Made by a program: the position numbers and the translations under genes. This document shows, piece by piece, positions 41,130-53,300 of a stretch of 64,000 bases of DNA. Numbering within the stretch: the first letter of the stretch is position 1; each line of letters begins with the position of its first letter. The notes under the pieces are model-generated. The model did not search any database and was not told where the DNA came from. It was given only the letters and a program-made list of their open reading frames with translations. The stretch is from Acorus gramineus (lineage: Eukaryota; Streptophyta; Magnoliopsida; Acorales; Acoraceae). The stretch lies in the NCBI GenBank assembly GCA_030737835.1, contig JAUJYN010000061.1:136831-200830 (forward strand), read 5' to 3'.

Positions 41130-41690
41130 CAATGCATGACATGAATGATAACGATACTTCAATGTTCATGAACAATGTGAGGATGATGAAGTGGAAGGAG
41201 TGGATGAAACAGATGAAGGGGAGGAGGAAGATCATTTCGTCAGTGCATTTGATATGGATGATGAAGTGGAATGTGTGGATGAAACGGATGAAGGGGAGGA
41301 GGAAGACCATTTGGTCAGTGGATCTGACGCTGAGGAGGTGCGTAGTTTGGATGCAATTCCAATCCCCCAATATCACATTCCACACATGTATGACACATCA
41401 GCGTTAATGACATATGCCGCTATTGAGAATATTCATTATACAGTGCATGAAGTTGGCTCTTCATCTTTTGCTCATATATCTTGAAGTTGGACAGTTATTC
41501 GCAAATAAGAACGCATTGATAAACGCTTTGCGTAGTTGGAGCATTAAAAGGTATGTGCAATTTGGAGTTAAAAAATCTGTCCTAAATCGGTACACCATGG
41601 AGTGTGTGGATGAAATGTGTAAGTGGAGCGTTCATGCGAAGAAAGTAGAAAATTCGATGAGTCACCATCGCATGTGTTAATGTATTGTAG
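41130..41690 (+). pseudogene. MULE acidic linker and MuDR-type DNA-binding domain
   Basis: Acidic repeats (CVDETDEGEEEDHLVSGSD, twice) are followed, after a frame change, by LEVGQLFANKNALINALRSW, IKRYVQFGVKKSVLNRYTME and CVDEMCKWSVHAKKV (41487-41650). This is the N-terminal MULE transposase domain pattern: G..F.....al..y.i......f...s...r....C....C.W...A. The MULE catalytic domain expected next is absent. Confidence 0.75.
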
Positions 41691-41799
41691 GGCACAACTG
41701 GATTATCAGCATGAGACATAGGTTTGTAGTTGTATATTTATAAAACATAATTGCATATCGTGATAGGATATAATATAATAGCATGTTAACTATGTTTCT

Positions 41800-42440
41800 A
41801 CAGATTTTATGGATGCCCTATGTGGATAGATATTAGGAGGTTCCACCAACATGCATGGCCGACTTCAATTTGTGGACGGTTAGGGTCCCTCTAATATGCT
41901 TTGACATTGTGGAAATGCATTGTCCTAACAGAGTTGCACACCAATTCGTTTGTGAACAGACCATCCCAGTTGACATGGAACGAATCAATAGAGGTAACAA
42001 ACGTGGTCGACAGAAGGTCAATTGAGCTGTTTTGCATAAGGATTACATCGATCAATGGAATGCGCGACTTGATCACATCCACATTTGTCCACAATCTATG
42101 ACATCTTCGAGGTATATGGAGTGGTATTGGGAACGCACAATCAGATATCTCACCCCACCTATCCCTCCATGTCTAGTTCCAATGCGGTATCATCCCCACG
42201 GATACGTCGCTGAGGTCATGGTGAGTTACATAGTACATGTGATATAGAATATAAATGTAATTACTTCATCGATATTTTAATGAAGATTTAAAATAAACAC
42301 AGGGCACAGCCGTGATGAGTATCAATCAGATATTGAATGAGGGATTGTCATTATACCCTGGATATGACGAGATGGTTTGTATAGCAGCTGTGGCACGAGA
42401 TCAGACAACTACTCTACTTCAGCAGTTACCGTTATCTTAG
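41800..42440 (+). pseudogene. Plant mobile domain (PMD) remnant in the MULE
   Basis: In shifting frames: WMPYVDRY, VRVPLICFDIVEMHCPNRVA, NRGNKRGRQKVN, HKDYIDQWNARLDHIHICPQ and SRYMEWYWERTIRYLTPP. This is the C-terminal half of the plant mobile domain, shared by transposon proteins and by the MAIN/MAIL1 family that acts in genome silencing and meristem maintenance. Interrupted by at least two stops; the N-terminal half is missing. Confidence 0.72.
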
Positions 42441-42509
42441 ATTCCCAGGTCTTTTGTTCCATCACCGGACCGGCATCCAGATCCACCTGCTGACGACAGA
42501 GAGGATGAT

Positions 42510-42989
42510 GTGGATCAGAGTGAGTATCACGCTGATCATCTTTTTACTGTCGACGGTTTTAATTTTCAGGCAGCCGTGCGACTGGGAGATGATGCAGATG
42601 AGCATCTAATATATGGAGCATATGATCATTCTTATCATCCGTTCCAAGGTCATGCTCAGTTACAAGAGGATCCTGAACAGAGACGAGAGGATCAAGAAGA
42701 GCCACATCACGATCACTTGGATACACGACCACTCCATGAGCTATTGCCTGTACCATCTTTTCCAATTTATTACACTCGGACTCGTAGACGTGCCGGTATT
42801 GCTTCTCCTGCACTCACACATTCCGTTGGATCTGTGGGATTTACAACAGCTGTACAGATGATGGGATCATCTTTAGCACCATCAGATATGCCTTCTTCTT
42901 CAGCACCTCCTGCACCTATTAAGAAAAAGATCATGGAGACGGCTTTTAGGATGACTGTATATATAATAAACAACTTATTATCGTTATGA
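42510..42989 (+). pseudogene. C-terminal low-complexity region of the MULE/PMD protein
   Basis: 159 codons rich in Asp, His and Glu (DQEEPHHDHLDTRPL), ending PSSSAPPAPIKKKIMETAF. Similar acidic, histidine-rich and proline-rich tails follow PMD in many transposon proteins. In frame with a degenerate stretch from about 42440. Confidence 0.5.
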
Positions 42990-43147
42990 CTATGTATAAA
43001 GGAGTTGAGACTTGATTTTTGTTTTATTTTTACTGTAAGTTATAGATTTTTCGATAATTTTTTTAAGTTTACAGGTGAATGGTAATATTTTTTGGTAATT
43101 TTTTTACTGTAAACCAGCTGATTACAGGGTTTTTTTTTCAAATGGGG

Positions 43148-43320
43148 GAGGAGGAGACGTGATCACGGATCACACCCCGGTGCGTGCGGCATGCACAGCG
43201 CGGGGGTTTGTCCCTCGGAGACCCATCATCACGTCTCCGTATGAGGCGTGATGATGGATCACGTCTCCTAGGGACAAACCCCGCGCTACGCATGCCACGC
43301 GCACCGGGATCACGTCTCCA
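43148..43320. repeat. MULE right subterminal hairpin and CACGTCTCC array
   Basis: A long imperfect inverted repeat. GGTGCGTGCGGCATGC with GCGCGGGGGTTTGTCCCT (43180-43218) pairs with AGGGACAAACCCCGCGC and GCATGCCACGCGCACC (about 43270-43307). Between them are three further GTCTCC words. Confidence 0.85.
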
Positions 43321-43588
43321 TCGTGGCACCTTTACATCCCTTCAGCGCGGTACGGTGGCCTGTTGATCGTGGTCAAAAGCCAGTTTTGCAATTACTTTTG
43401 TCCGAGGGTCACATTTGAAATTCTTTTTTTTAGAGGGGTTATTTTAAAAAATTTCCCAATATAAAATGCCCAAGAGGCACTCCTTATATATAAAAAAAAA
43501 AAACTCACTCATGGTTGATAAGTTAGTAATCATTACTCAACCATTAATAAAATCAACTTAAACATAACAATGAATGTTAGAATATTAA

Positions 43589-43795
43589 GGGTGTTTGGTT
43601 GTGTGATTGAACAGTTTTTGCGATTATAGAAAGCTGTTTTTACAATCGTGTAACCAAACAGTTAGTTCTATTGTAGCGGCCCCCTCCACACAAATTTTAG
43701 GCAAATAATGCTAAAAAATTATGATTTTAAAAAATTGAGGACTCAAATTCCTACATAATCAATTTTACAATCGTACTACTAAACGCAACTGAAGG
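43589..43795. mobile_element. Candidate small MITE
   Basis: GGGTGTTTGGTTGTGTGATTG at the left and the complement of CAATCGTACTACTAAACGCAAC at the right are imperfect inverted repeats after a TTAA. About 0.2 kb, non-coding. Confidence 0.45.
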
Positions 43796-43799
43796 CAAA

Positions 43800-44307
43800 A
43801 ATACATCGAGCCCGTTTTCCAATTACAGCGCATCCCCACCGTTGAATGCGTTGACATCCTCCCTCCCATCCGATTCCATCGCCCGTCCACAACATCACAC
43901 CAGTTGGGCGGTCATTTTCAACCAACGGCACTTCCAACATCCCACCTCCGGTAATAATAAACTTAAATCACCCGCTCAAATGCAACCCACGAGAAACCCC
44001 AAACATGGAGGAGCAAAGCGAGTGAAACCCAAGTCCCCCCCGAATTACGTCAGGTGTTCCGTTCACGTCGCGATTTCAAATTCGCAAAGCATCTTAAGCT
44101 ACCACATGAAGCCGTAACACTATAAGCTAAGTTGTCTTTCAAAATTTACAAAACGAGAACCCAACAAAAAAAGAAAAAAAAGAAAAGCAGTCGACGCGGA
44201 GGTTTCGATTTTTGCGGATCGAATCGCCTGATCTCGGTCAGATCTGACGCGACTCACTCTCCACCGAATCCTATAAGCATTTCTCCTCCTTCATTGTCTT
44301 CAGAGAG
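43800..44307 (+). promoter_or_regulatory. Promoter and 5' UTR region of DRP1
   Basis: Single-copy-looking sequence between the TE belt and the DRP1 start. A weak TATA-like ACTATAAGC at about 44120 and an A/G-rich 5' leader (44160-44195) precede the ATG at 44308. No operator-like motif was identified. Confidence 0.4.
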
Positions 44308-47300
44308 ATGGAGAACCTGATCTCTCTCGTGAACAAGCTTCAGAGGGCTTGCACCGCCCTCGGCGACCATGGCGAAGAGAGCGCGCTCCCGACCCTGTGG
44401 GACTCGCTCCCCGCGATTGCCGTCGTCGGTGGACAGGTTCGTTCTTTTGATTCTTCTGTTTTTTTTTACCACATTTGTTGTAGATCTTGATCTGTGTTTA
44501 ATTTTGGTCTGTATTGGCTTTTGAGGTTTGGATTTGTGTTTTTGGAGCTGATCAATGCTTGATCTGGGCGAGATTTAGTGGATTCGATTTGGTGATATTC
44601 TTATATCACATTTTAACATGTCTAGGGCATACTTTTATGTGATTGTGGCGCTTGCGTTTGTTTTCTTAAATTCTGATGCTTCTTTTGTTGCATTTCTTTT
44701 TTTCCTCCTAAAGAACATACATTTCTTCATTTGAATGATTGGAATGGCAGATCTAGCATAATTTGTCATGATGTTCTTCTGTGTTTGTTTTTTTTTTAAC
44801 GAGCCGAATGCTGTTATGGATGTGGTTATTCTTGTTTGAATTCACTAAGGTGATTTGTTGATGAAGACTTCTTTGTAGTGGTTGTAGGTCATTGAGTAAT
44901 CAAAGAATACTATGGTTTCATTGTTTCATAGACCACTACATATAGCATCCCATGACAATTCTTTTATCCCAAGATGTTTATAGAAACAACTGGAATTTTG
45001 TTCAAATTATTGTAATATATTCATTTAAGGTGGATTTCAGCAGCAAGCTTAACTCACATGATTGCTATTCCATTCAGCATTTCCCCATGTTATTTATAAT
45101 GGAAATATTTAGGCCTTTATGTCATCCATCTTTTGTGGGTTTGTAGAGTTCAGGAAAATCCTCCGTGTTGGAGAGCGTTGTTGGGAAGGATTTTTTGCCA
45201 CGTGGATCTGGTAACCTCGAGCACTGTGTACTTTTGGTGATGGTTTTTTTCATGGGTCTGTTCCTACATCACAGAGCTAGTGTTGTGGATTTGTTGTTTC
45301 AGGTATTGTTACTCGGCGGCCTCTTGTTCTGCAACTCCACAAGATCGATGAAGGGAGAGAATACGCGGAATTTCTTCATCTCCCAAGAAAGAGGTTCACA
45401 GATTTCGGTAATTCTCTTTTTCTTGCAAACAAATTTTCATTTGCATTGCCTTATTGAACTTTTTTTTTGTTGTTGTAGAAGTTGCTTTTCTAAATTTCTA
45501 TTGAGTAACTTCTTTTGTTGTAATGTAAGCTTCCTTTATGTTTATCTTGAGGAAAATAGCTGACTAATAGTTTCCATATGCATAATCTGGATATGATGTT
45601 TGTTGGTGTCAGGTGTCCTACACATTTACAAGGCTCAGACATGTCTTTACATTCATACAATAACATTTTACAGATATGATACATAAATCTGCATAAATCA
45701 TACTTCAATAAAATTCTGCATATATTATGGTGACACTAATTTTGTTTTGTTTTGCATATCTTATAAATAAATTTTTGTATTAGGAGAGTAATTTTGACTT
45801 TGTATAATTACTGATGTAGAAATGACATGATCCACATACTGCTGAACTAATTCATTAGCCACGTTGTTGGCCAAGCAATGCATGTGCTGGGGGGACTAAA
45901 TTCATTAACCATATACACTTTATGGGGACTTAGGACGATTTTTTGATTTTACATGGACTTTTTCTGATTTTAAGAAGGTTTCAGGGAGTTGAGAAGATTT
46001 TTCCCTAAAAATTATCGATGGAAATTATGTAATTCACCTTTGATTGTTGATGGCAATTCTATCATAGCAATTGCTCATATCCTATGGAAGATTTTGGATC
46101 CTTTGAGCTTCACAATGACAACCTGGAATTTCCTGAACCAGGCATCTTGAATGGGAAAAAGTTTCATCATGCTTTAGGTCCCAAATAAGGTGAGTCCTTG
46201 ATGAGCGTACATTGAGGAATTCACTGAAAGGCAAAATGATTTAAAGACACAATAGTGCTCACAGAATAATGCTAAAAGGTGACTTTGAATTACATAGTTG
46301 TGGCTATGTCCACTATGAAGTGTACTTCTATAAATTTTAGAGAGGTTTCTTCAACAAAAAAAAAAAAAATATATCTAGAGAGGTTGTATAGTGTTTCAGT
46401 GTCCAAAAAATGTGTATCTGGCATGAGAGATTCTCAACTATGAAGTATCCTTTCTTACATTAGTTGTCAGTAGTGGTTTACTGGTTATCATTTTTGCTTC
46501 ATGCTTTTCGTAATTGTTGATGCTAATTGTTTAATACTGGTTGCATGATGTCCTGTTCGAGACATTCCTTTTATGAACTGTGTTTTTGTCATTTTGTTTT
46601 ACATGCGAATTGTGACTGCATTCATGCAGCTCTTGTGAGGAAGGAGATAGCCGACGAGACTGATCGGGAGACGGGACGCTCTAAACAAATATCTAGTGTG
46701 CCGATCCATCTTAGTATTTATTCTCCCAATGGTGAGGAAGTGAAGTATTCATTAATGTGTGTATTTAAAGTTTCTATTTTTGGGCACATAAATAGAAATA
46801 TGCTAATATCATACTGTTTCCTTTAATGGAGGTGACTATCTAATATCTATCCTTGTTCCTAAGACAAGGAGTTACAGACAGAGGTTTGAGATGTGGGCAC
46901 TAGTCGCACTGAACATGAAACACAATGGCCTGAATTCTGATATGTTTTTATTGCCGTTTTTGATGTTCTTTTTCATGTGTTCATCCTTTGTTCATGATAT
47001 CATTGAAGAAACCCAAGCGAATATTGTCCCGGCAACTCCATGTTCAGATCTGGTTGTTTTTGTTAAGGGTCCGTTTGGAAACACGTATGAAAAATAAGAT
47101 TTTTGAATAAAGTGGCTTAAGTAGATTTGATTTCTGGAAAGTGGATTTTTTTCGCTTTTTAAAAATCAACCTTTTTGCGCTAAAAGCTGAAAGTAACTTT
47201 TTAATTAAGCTAGCTTTTTAGAATGTGTTTGACAACACTTTTTAGCTTTTTGCTTAATTAAAAGCGGAATCACCCCTTTTAAGTGTTTTCAAACGGATAC

Positions 47301-50300
47301 TAATAAGTCTGAAACCATTTGTCTGCTGGAAATTGCTAGTGGTTGATGCTTAACCTATCTAATAATTATTGGGTGTGTAATATGTGTAATAAGTCTTAAA
47401 TCAATAATCACGATTTTAATTATATGTGTAATAAGTAATTTGTGGTTTATAAAGAACAGTGTATCTCTTATAAGAAACCAAGTTACACGGAGAGCACTTG
47501 AGTTGGTATCATTGGTTGTTTGACAGCATGGGAAGATATTGGGTGCATCAATCCTGGGTATTTTGATGCTGGTTAGGATGTTTGGGAAGCTTTGGGTGGG
47601 CATTGTATATATTTTTAATCTTTGTGACATGTCTTGTCCCCTTAAATTTTGTTTGACTATCATGTGGCCCCTCCTATTGGTGCTCTCATATGTTATTTTT
47701 GCTAAAAAATACAGGGGTTGCCTCCTTACCTCTCGCCGAAAAATGCTTATACCAAAATATTTCTTCTATGTCATCCTTGAGTATAATATGAATACGAAAT
47801 CCTTAAGTTAGCATAGAATTATCTTTTTTTTAAGGACAACATAGTCTTAATTTGTTGAAAGAATCTTCAATTTATAAAATTTCTAATGCAGGATAGAGAA
47901 TAGGAATAGAGAATAAGTATAGATTAGGGAAGAAGAGGCAACAAGAAGAAGAAATAGAAGAGGGAAGAAGAAGAGAGATAGGGAAATCAATAATTCTTCC
48001 AATTCTTAATAAAAAAAACTAAACTCTGGCATAGCCATAGATTAAACTTAAATAGTAAATTCTAAAACTGAGAAAGGAGAATAAAAAGTGCCTCATAAAA
48101 TTAAGAAATCCCGGAACAACTTCCTAAACAAATAAAGAAAACCCTAATGACTCTTAATCCTAGATCTGATGACTGTGAGTGTGTTCCAAAAATGTAATCC
48201 ATGGTGATCCAGGTCATGCTCACATTCCTCATCAGTTTACAGTCTTGCAGATGAAAGTAGATAAATGAACATCTTTGCTGATATATTACTTTGAGAAAGA
48301 GACATTTTTTTTCACTGCCCTGCCTCAAAGTTCTTTTACATTCGAATCTAGAAAATATTTTTATTCTTCAATTGTTTAGATTCGGGAATCCGACCTGCTG
48401 GGTTTTGGATTCCTTGAGAGAAATAAAATCCAGTGTTTTGAAGACCTCTAAGCTTTTGAGAATCCTTTTACCAGGAATTCCACAATAACATTCAAATGTT
48501 TGGTCTTGAAATTCAAATTCCTCATGAAATCCAAGTGAAACATCCAAATGACATATTATGGCATGACTGCTTATTCCACGGATTATAGCATGAATTCCTG
48601 AAATCGAGATATATGAAATACAATCCAAACAGTCATCAGTGTTATATCCAATGTGTAGTCCATATATTGATGGTGATCCTCTGTTTCTTAAATATTCTCA
48701 ATAGATGCAATATCAAATTTTGTTCATGTTCTGGGAGATACAAAATGAGGAAAAATTATATGTCCAACTACTTGACCTAGGATGTTCATGTTTGAAGTTA
48801 TCATCAGTATTACTATCTTTGTTTGCCTGATCATACTTTTATCCTTGACAGTTGTAAACTTGACCCTGATTGATCTTCCTGGACTCACAAAGGTTGCTGT
48901 TGGTAAGTTGCATTGTGGACTATCTTTTTTGTTTTCCCATGCATGAATTTGCTTCTGTTTATTGTTGATTGAATTTGCTTATTTCGATCAATATTGACCA
49001 ATTAAAATGGTTTTGTAGAGGGTCAGCCAGACAGCATTGTGGCAGACATCGAGAACATGGTTCGCTCCTTCATTGAAAAGGTAACTGCCTTTACAAAAAG
49101 TGATATATGCATATTTCTATCCTCTCTGTATCTGTTGACTCTGTTTGTTATATATTATCTGATGATAGTTAATGATTTCTCATGTTTCTTGTTCATGCTA
49201 TACCAGAATTTTGTAATTCTTGCTGTACAGGTTGTTTTATTGCAAATGCATACTTTTGATGCATTATTTTAACTGGAGATTCATAAATGAATGACAAGAG
49301 CAAATAATATCTATAAAATTTTCTTGACTTGCAGCCCAATTGCATTATTCTTGCAATTTCACCTGCCAATCAAGATCTTGCTACATCTGATGCAATTAAG
49401 ATCTCTCGGGAAGTTGACCCCAAAGGTAAATCCTATTAGGTTTTGTTGTTGTTTGGATTTATTATTATTATTATTATTATTTATTTTTTCTGAAAATGTA
49501 ATAGGATGATCATATTAAATAAAATGATTACCCTTTAGCAAAAGGAGACAAGGAATCTCTAAAATTGAACATGGAAAAAAAAGAAGAAAGATAATAATCA
49601 AACAAAAAAACAAGCGCCTTATTATAACAAAAGTTCCCATAACCGCCTTTGGTGACAACCATTTTTATTTGACAGAAGTACTAGAGCTTCATTTTATAGA
49701 ATATGACGCCTCTCGAACAGGACAAAGACGAGAAATCAGATTTGAAAGAACCATTTTGTAAAGATTCAAAAGACCGGGAGAGGGGGGGGGGGGGGTTTGG
49801 ATAGGTCTTAATTGATCTGTCCTCCAATCTTTTTGATCTAATCAGATTTTAAGCTTTTAATTCAAATTGCTTAAGATGATTAATTAATCATGCATGGATT
49901 TTCCAATTACGAGCAATCAAAATACAGACATGTACACACAAGAGACAAGATTTAGATTAACGTGAAAAAACCCCAAGATGGTAAAAAACCATGGGATCTA
50001 GTTCAGAAAAAATTTACTATAAGGCAAAAGGTAGACTTACAGCCCTTGCTACAACTCTTGTAGCATTCTGGTACACCCATGATTAATGTATACGCAACAC
50101 GGAGCTGCAATAAAGGTAGACTATTATTCTGGTGTGCTTAATCAAGGAATTGGGATGTGCACTGTGCGGGTGCGAATAGGGTGGTCCATTCTAGGGGGAG
50201 GATTTGTATCAAGGCGTAGGGTAGTTTGAGGGTGGGTAGGCTATTCGTGTTTTGTTTCTTTATTTTCAGTGTGATTTTTTTTTATGCTTTGGGCATTCCC

Positions 50301-53300
50301 TTTCTTTTGGCAATAAAATCAAGGCTGAACGCCTTCCATTTTTTCAAATAAAAGAAAAGAATAAGAAAACACGAACTGAAGCTCCTCGTTGATGGTACAT
50401 CTGAACGACCACTTCCTTAGTGATGAATCTGGACGATACACTTGTTCCTCTCCTCTCTTCTGTGTCTCTTCATAAAGCAACAAGATCCAGTGCTCAATCA
50501 ACTCTTCTCGGTTTTGAAGAAGTAATGTGTAGAGACTGACTTGGATATGAAGTTTCCAAAAAGTCTCTGAAGGTGGTTAATGAGATAGGTTGAAATACTC
50601 GCAAAAGCTCTCTCAAGTTTTTGGTGTGATCACCTTGATTAAATATGGGTCATAGCTGCCTATTTATAGAGTTTGAGATAGAAAGAATATTCAGATAATG
50701 TGTGGATGTCTTTTTAACATTCTATGATCACGTGCGAACTGAGCTCTGGTTAAGTTGGCAAACACTTCACCCCCCCCCCCCCCCCCCCCCATGAAAGAGG
50801 TCAAGGGAACAAATCCTGGGGACCATTCTTCAAAAAAAAAAAAAGTCCTATGATCATGAGATCCGAATTCAATGATAAAATCACATCCCTCAAAACTATC
50901 TAACTTGATATTCATGTTGACCAGAGAATTTAAATTCAAAATAAATGTCCGGATTAAAATCAGATTGTTCTGACCATTTTAGAATTTCTGATTAATGGAT
51001 TCTGGATATATTTAAACTTTCTGGTGATTGGGTTTAACTGTCAGAATGTCCGAACAGACTTAATGACATCCAGATGCTGTGCTCTAGATGTGCAGTTCTA
51101 GAATTACATTGACTATGGTTCAAATGAACAATTGAACTGAGCACTGACCATTTAGAATAATCAATATAATATTTTTCTATAGTTTGATTTCTTTTAAAAT
51201 ATTTTCAAACAATATTTTGGTTTACTCAATTTTTTTTTTTCAAAATCATTTTCACTCACATTTAAAAATACTTAGGTTTGGTTTTTTTCAAAACAATAGG
51301 TCCAATTGTGTGATTAACTTGTTAGTGAGTGAGAGAGTGATCAAGCATTGTTGATAAGCTTTCAATGTGTAATTCTTCATTGATCTTCAATCACACCTTA
51401 GAACTACTAAACCATTACATATAATAATGTCTGTTATATGACATGACTTTTTTTCTTCTAACATCGCCAACAACACAAAAACACACAAACACTTTGTTTC
51501 ATAAAAAAAACAACAACAAGAGGAGAGGGAGGAGCTCTCTTTAAAAGATTATGATCCTTGCCAACACACTCCACACCCTCGTGATGCCAGGGTCATTGTG
51601 GACGCCCAAGATCTAAGGGATGCCCAATATCTAAGGGTTCTTGCAATTGACACCAAGGTGTTTTCCATGTATGCTTTTGTATGTTGAAAAATTCTGTCCT
51701 TCCGAGCTAACCATAGACTAATGCATCATATGTGGATTGGTCCTGACAAATTCAGCCTTTTTGCTATGGTCTTTTTTCTTGAATCTCCACTGATAACTCT
51801 CCCACGTCTTTGATACCTGAAAATGGACATTTCGAACCAAGTGCAATGCCCACAATATGCAAAATGTTATGTTTCTTTCCAATGATCGTATAATTATAGA
51901 TGTCATTCTTATCCAAGGACGGTGACCCAAGCCTATAGAGACACCCAAATATTTTCCATGGGGTCAGTTTGGGATTGAGGATCTGGGTGGTGTTTTTCCT
52001 TTTCTTTGAAGTTACCCTTGTAGTTCTACGGGGTACAGTTTAAAGGCTCTTTTATTCTTTTGTTCCTTGTTTTCCCTGTTTTGGGCATTCTCCCTCTTTA
52101 ATGGAAAGGCCCAAGCCGACCATTTTAATAAAAAAAAAATATATTTTCCACACAGACTATATTCCATGTGACAAATATTCCCGAAGTAGTAAAATTTTGA
52201 ATTCTGCTTTCATAACTTCATAGTTTAATTAAAGTTTGCAACTGTCATGTGTTTTATTGATCAAGTTTTGATTATTACTTTTCATCTGATTTCATTTTTC
52301 AGGAGAAAGAACATTTGGAGTGCTCACAAAGATTGATCTCATGGATAAGGGTACAGATGCAGTCGATGTGAGTTGCCTTCTTTTTTAGACACCTCTGCAA
52401 TGGAAGTATTGAACATTTACTAGTAGTTTTTTTTCCTCGGAAACACTAGTATCCTACTGGGGGAATACGTGATGCTTAATGCATGCTTTTCTTTTTTTGG
52501 TCAATTTCAGTTGGCTTGTTTTGGCATAGTGCGAAGATAATTTGTCTGTCAATTTGTGTGAATCTGTAGATATTTTCAATAAACAATTGGGTTATAGACA
52601 TATACATACAAACGACCATGATATATTAGTAATGCATCAGGCAGAGATGTCAAGATTACAATTAAAGAATTTTGAATCCTAATAGGATACTTAAATTAAT
52701 TGCTTTCTGTATGGAATTGTAGAACTCCTATATAAAAAGTTCTCTCTGACAGCCATTTCCTGGTTTGCTAGATATTGGAAGGAAAATCATACAAGCTACA
52801 GTTTCCATGGTTTGGAGTTGTTAATCGCTCTCAAGCTGACATTAACAAAAGTGTTGATATGATAGCTGCTCGGCGAAGAGAGAGGGAGTATTTTGCAAAT
52901 TCTCCAGAATACAAACATATGGCTCATCGCATGGGTTCTGAGCATCTAGGAAAGATGCTATCGAAGGTAATACAATTAGACTATTATTTTATTTGTCTAC
53001 ATTGATGGTGGATGAACAAAGTGTCATCTGCGTTTTGCCTTGTGGTGGCCCAGACAGTTACCGTGGCAGTGAGAAGGGTGTGGTAGCCCCACGGTGCCAT
53101 ACATCGTGTGTCACATGGCAGGTTCATTGAGATGGGTGTCATGCTCGCTGAGGTGGGAGCCGCAGGCATTATGTGTGGCAGATGTCACAAGTGCCCTGGC
53201 GGTCTTGCCATATAAATTTTTTATCTCCCTAAATATAACACGTCAGTTATATATTTATTAGTAAATCACTAATCATCATATTCTCATTATTTTTCTCTTC

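Larger units (their letters stand above)
39888..43457 (+). mobile_element. MULE (Mutator-like) with MuDR-type and plant-mobile-domain remnants
   Basis: 3570 bp. The left end GGGAAATTTTAAAAAATAACC is the inverted match of the right end GGGGTTATTTTAAAAAATTTCCC (small indels). Flanks TATATAAAA (39879-39887) and AATATAAAA (43458-43466) agree at 8 of 9, the 9-bp duplication expected of Mutator elements. Subterminal zones carry arrays of CACGTCTCC/GGAGACGTG. The coding remnants inside lack the transposase catalytic core, so the element is non-autonomous. Confidence 0.86.
49426..52302 (+). other. DRP1 intron 7, 2.9 kb, TE-rich
   Basis: The largest intron but one. It contains an ATT microsatellite (49461-49482), a G14 run (49782-49795), a candidate reverse LTR piece, a SINE (50733-50847) and possible LINE 3' ends near 50260-50360 and 52070-52140 (TTTGGGCATTC...poly-A). 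The splice borders remain canonical. Confidence 0.75.
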
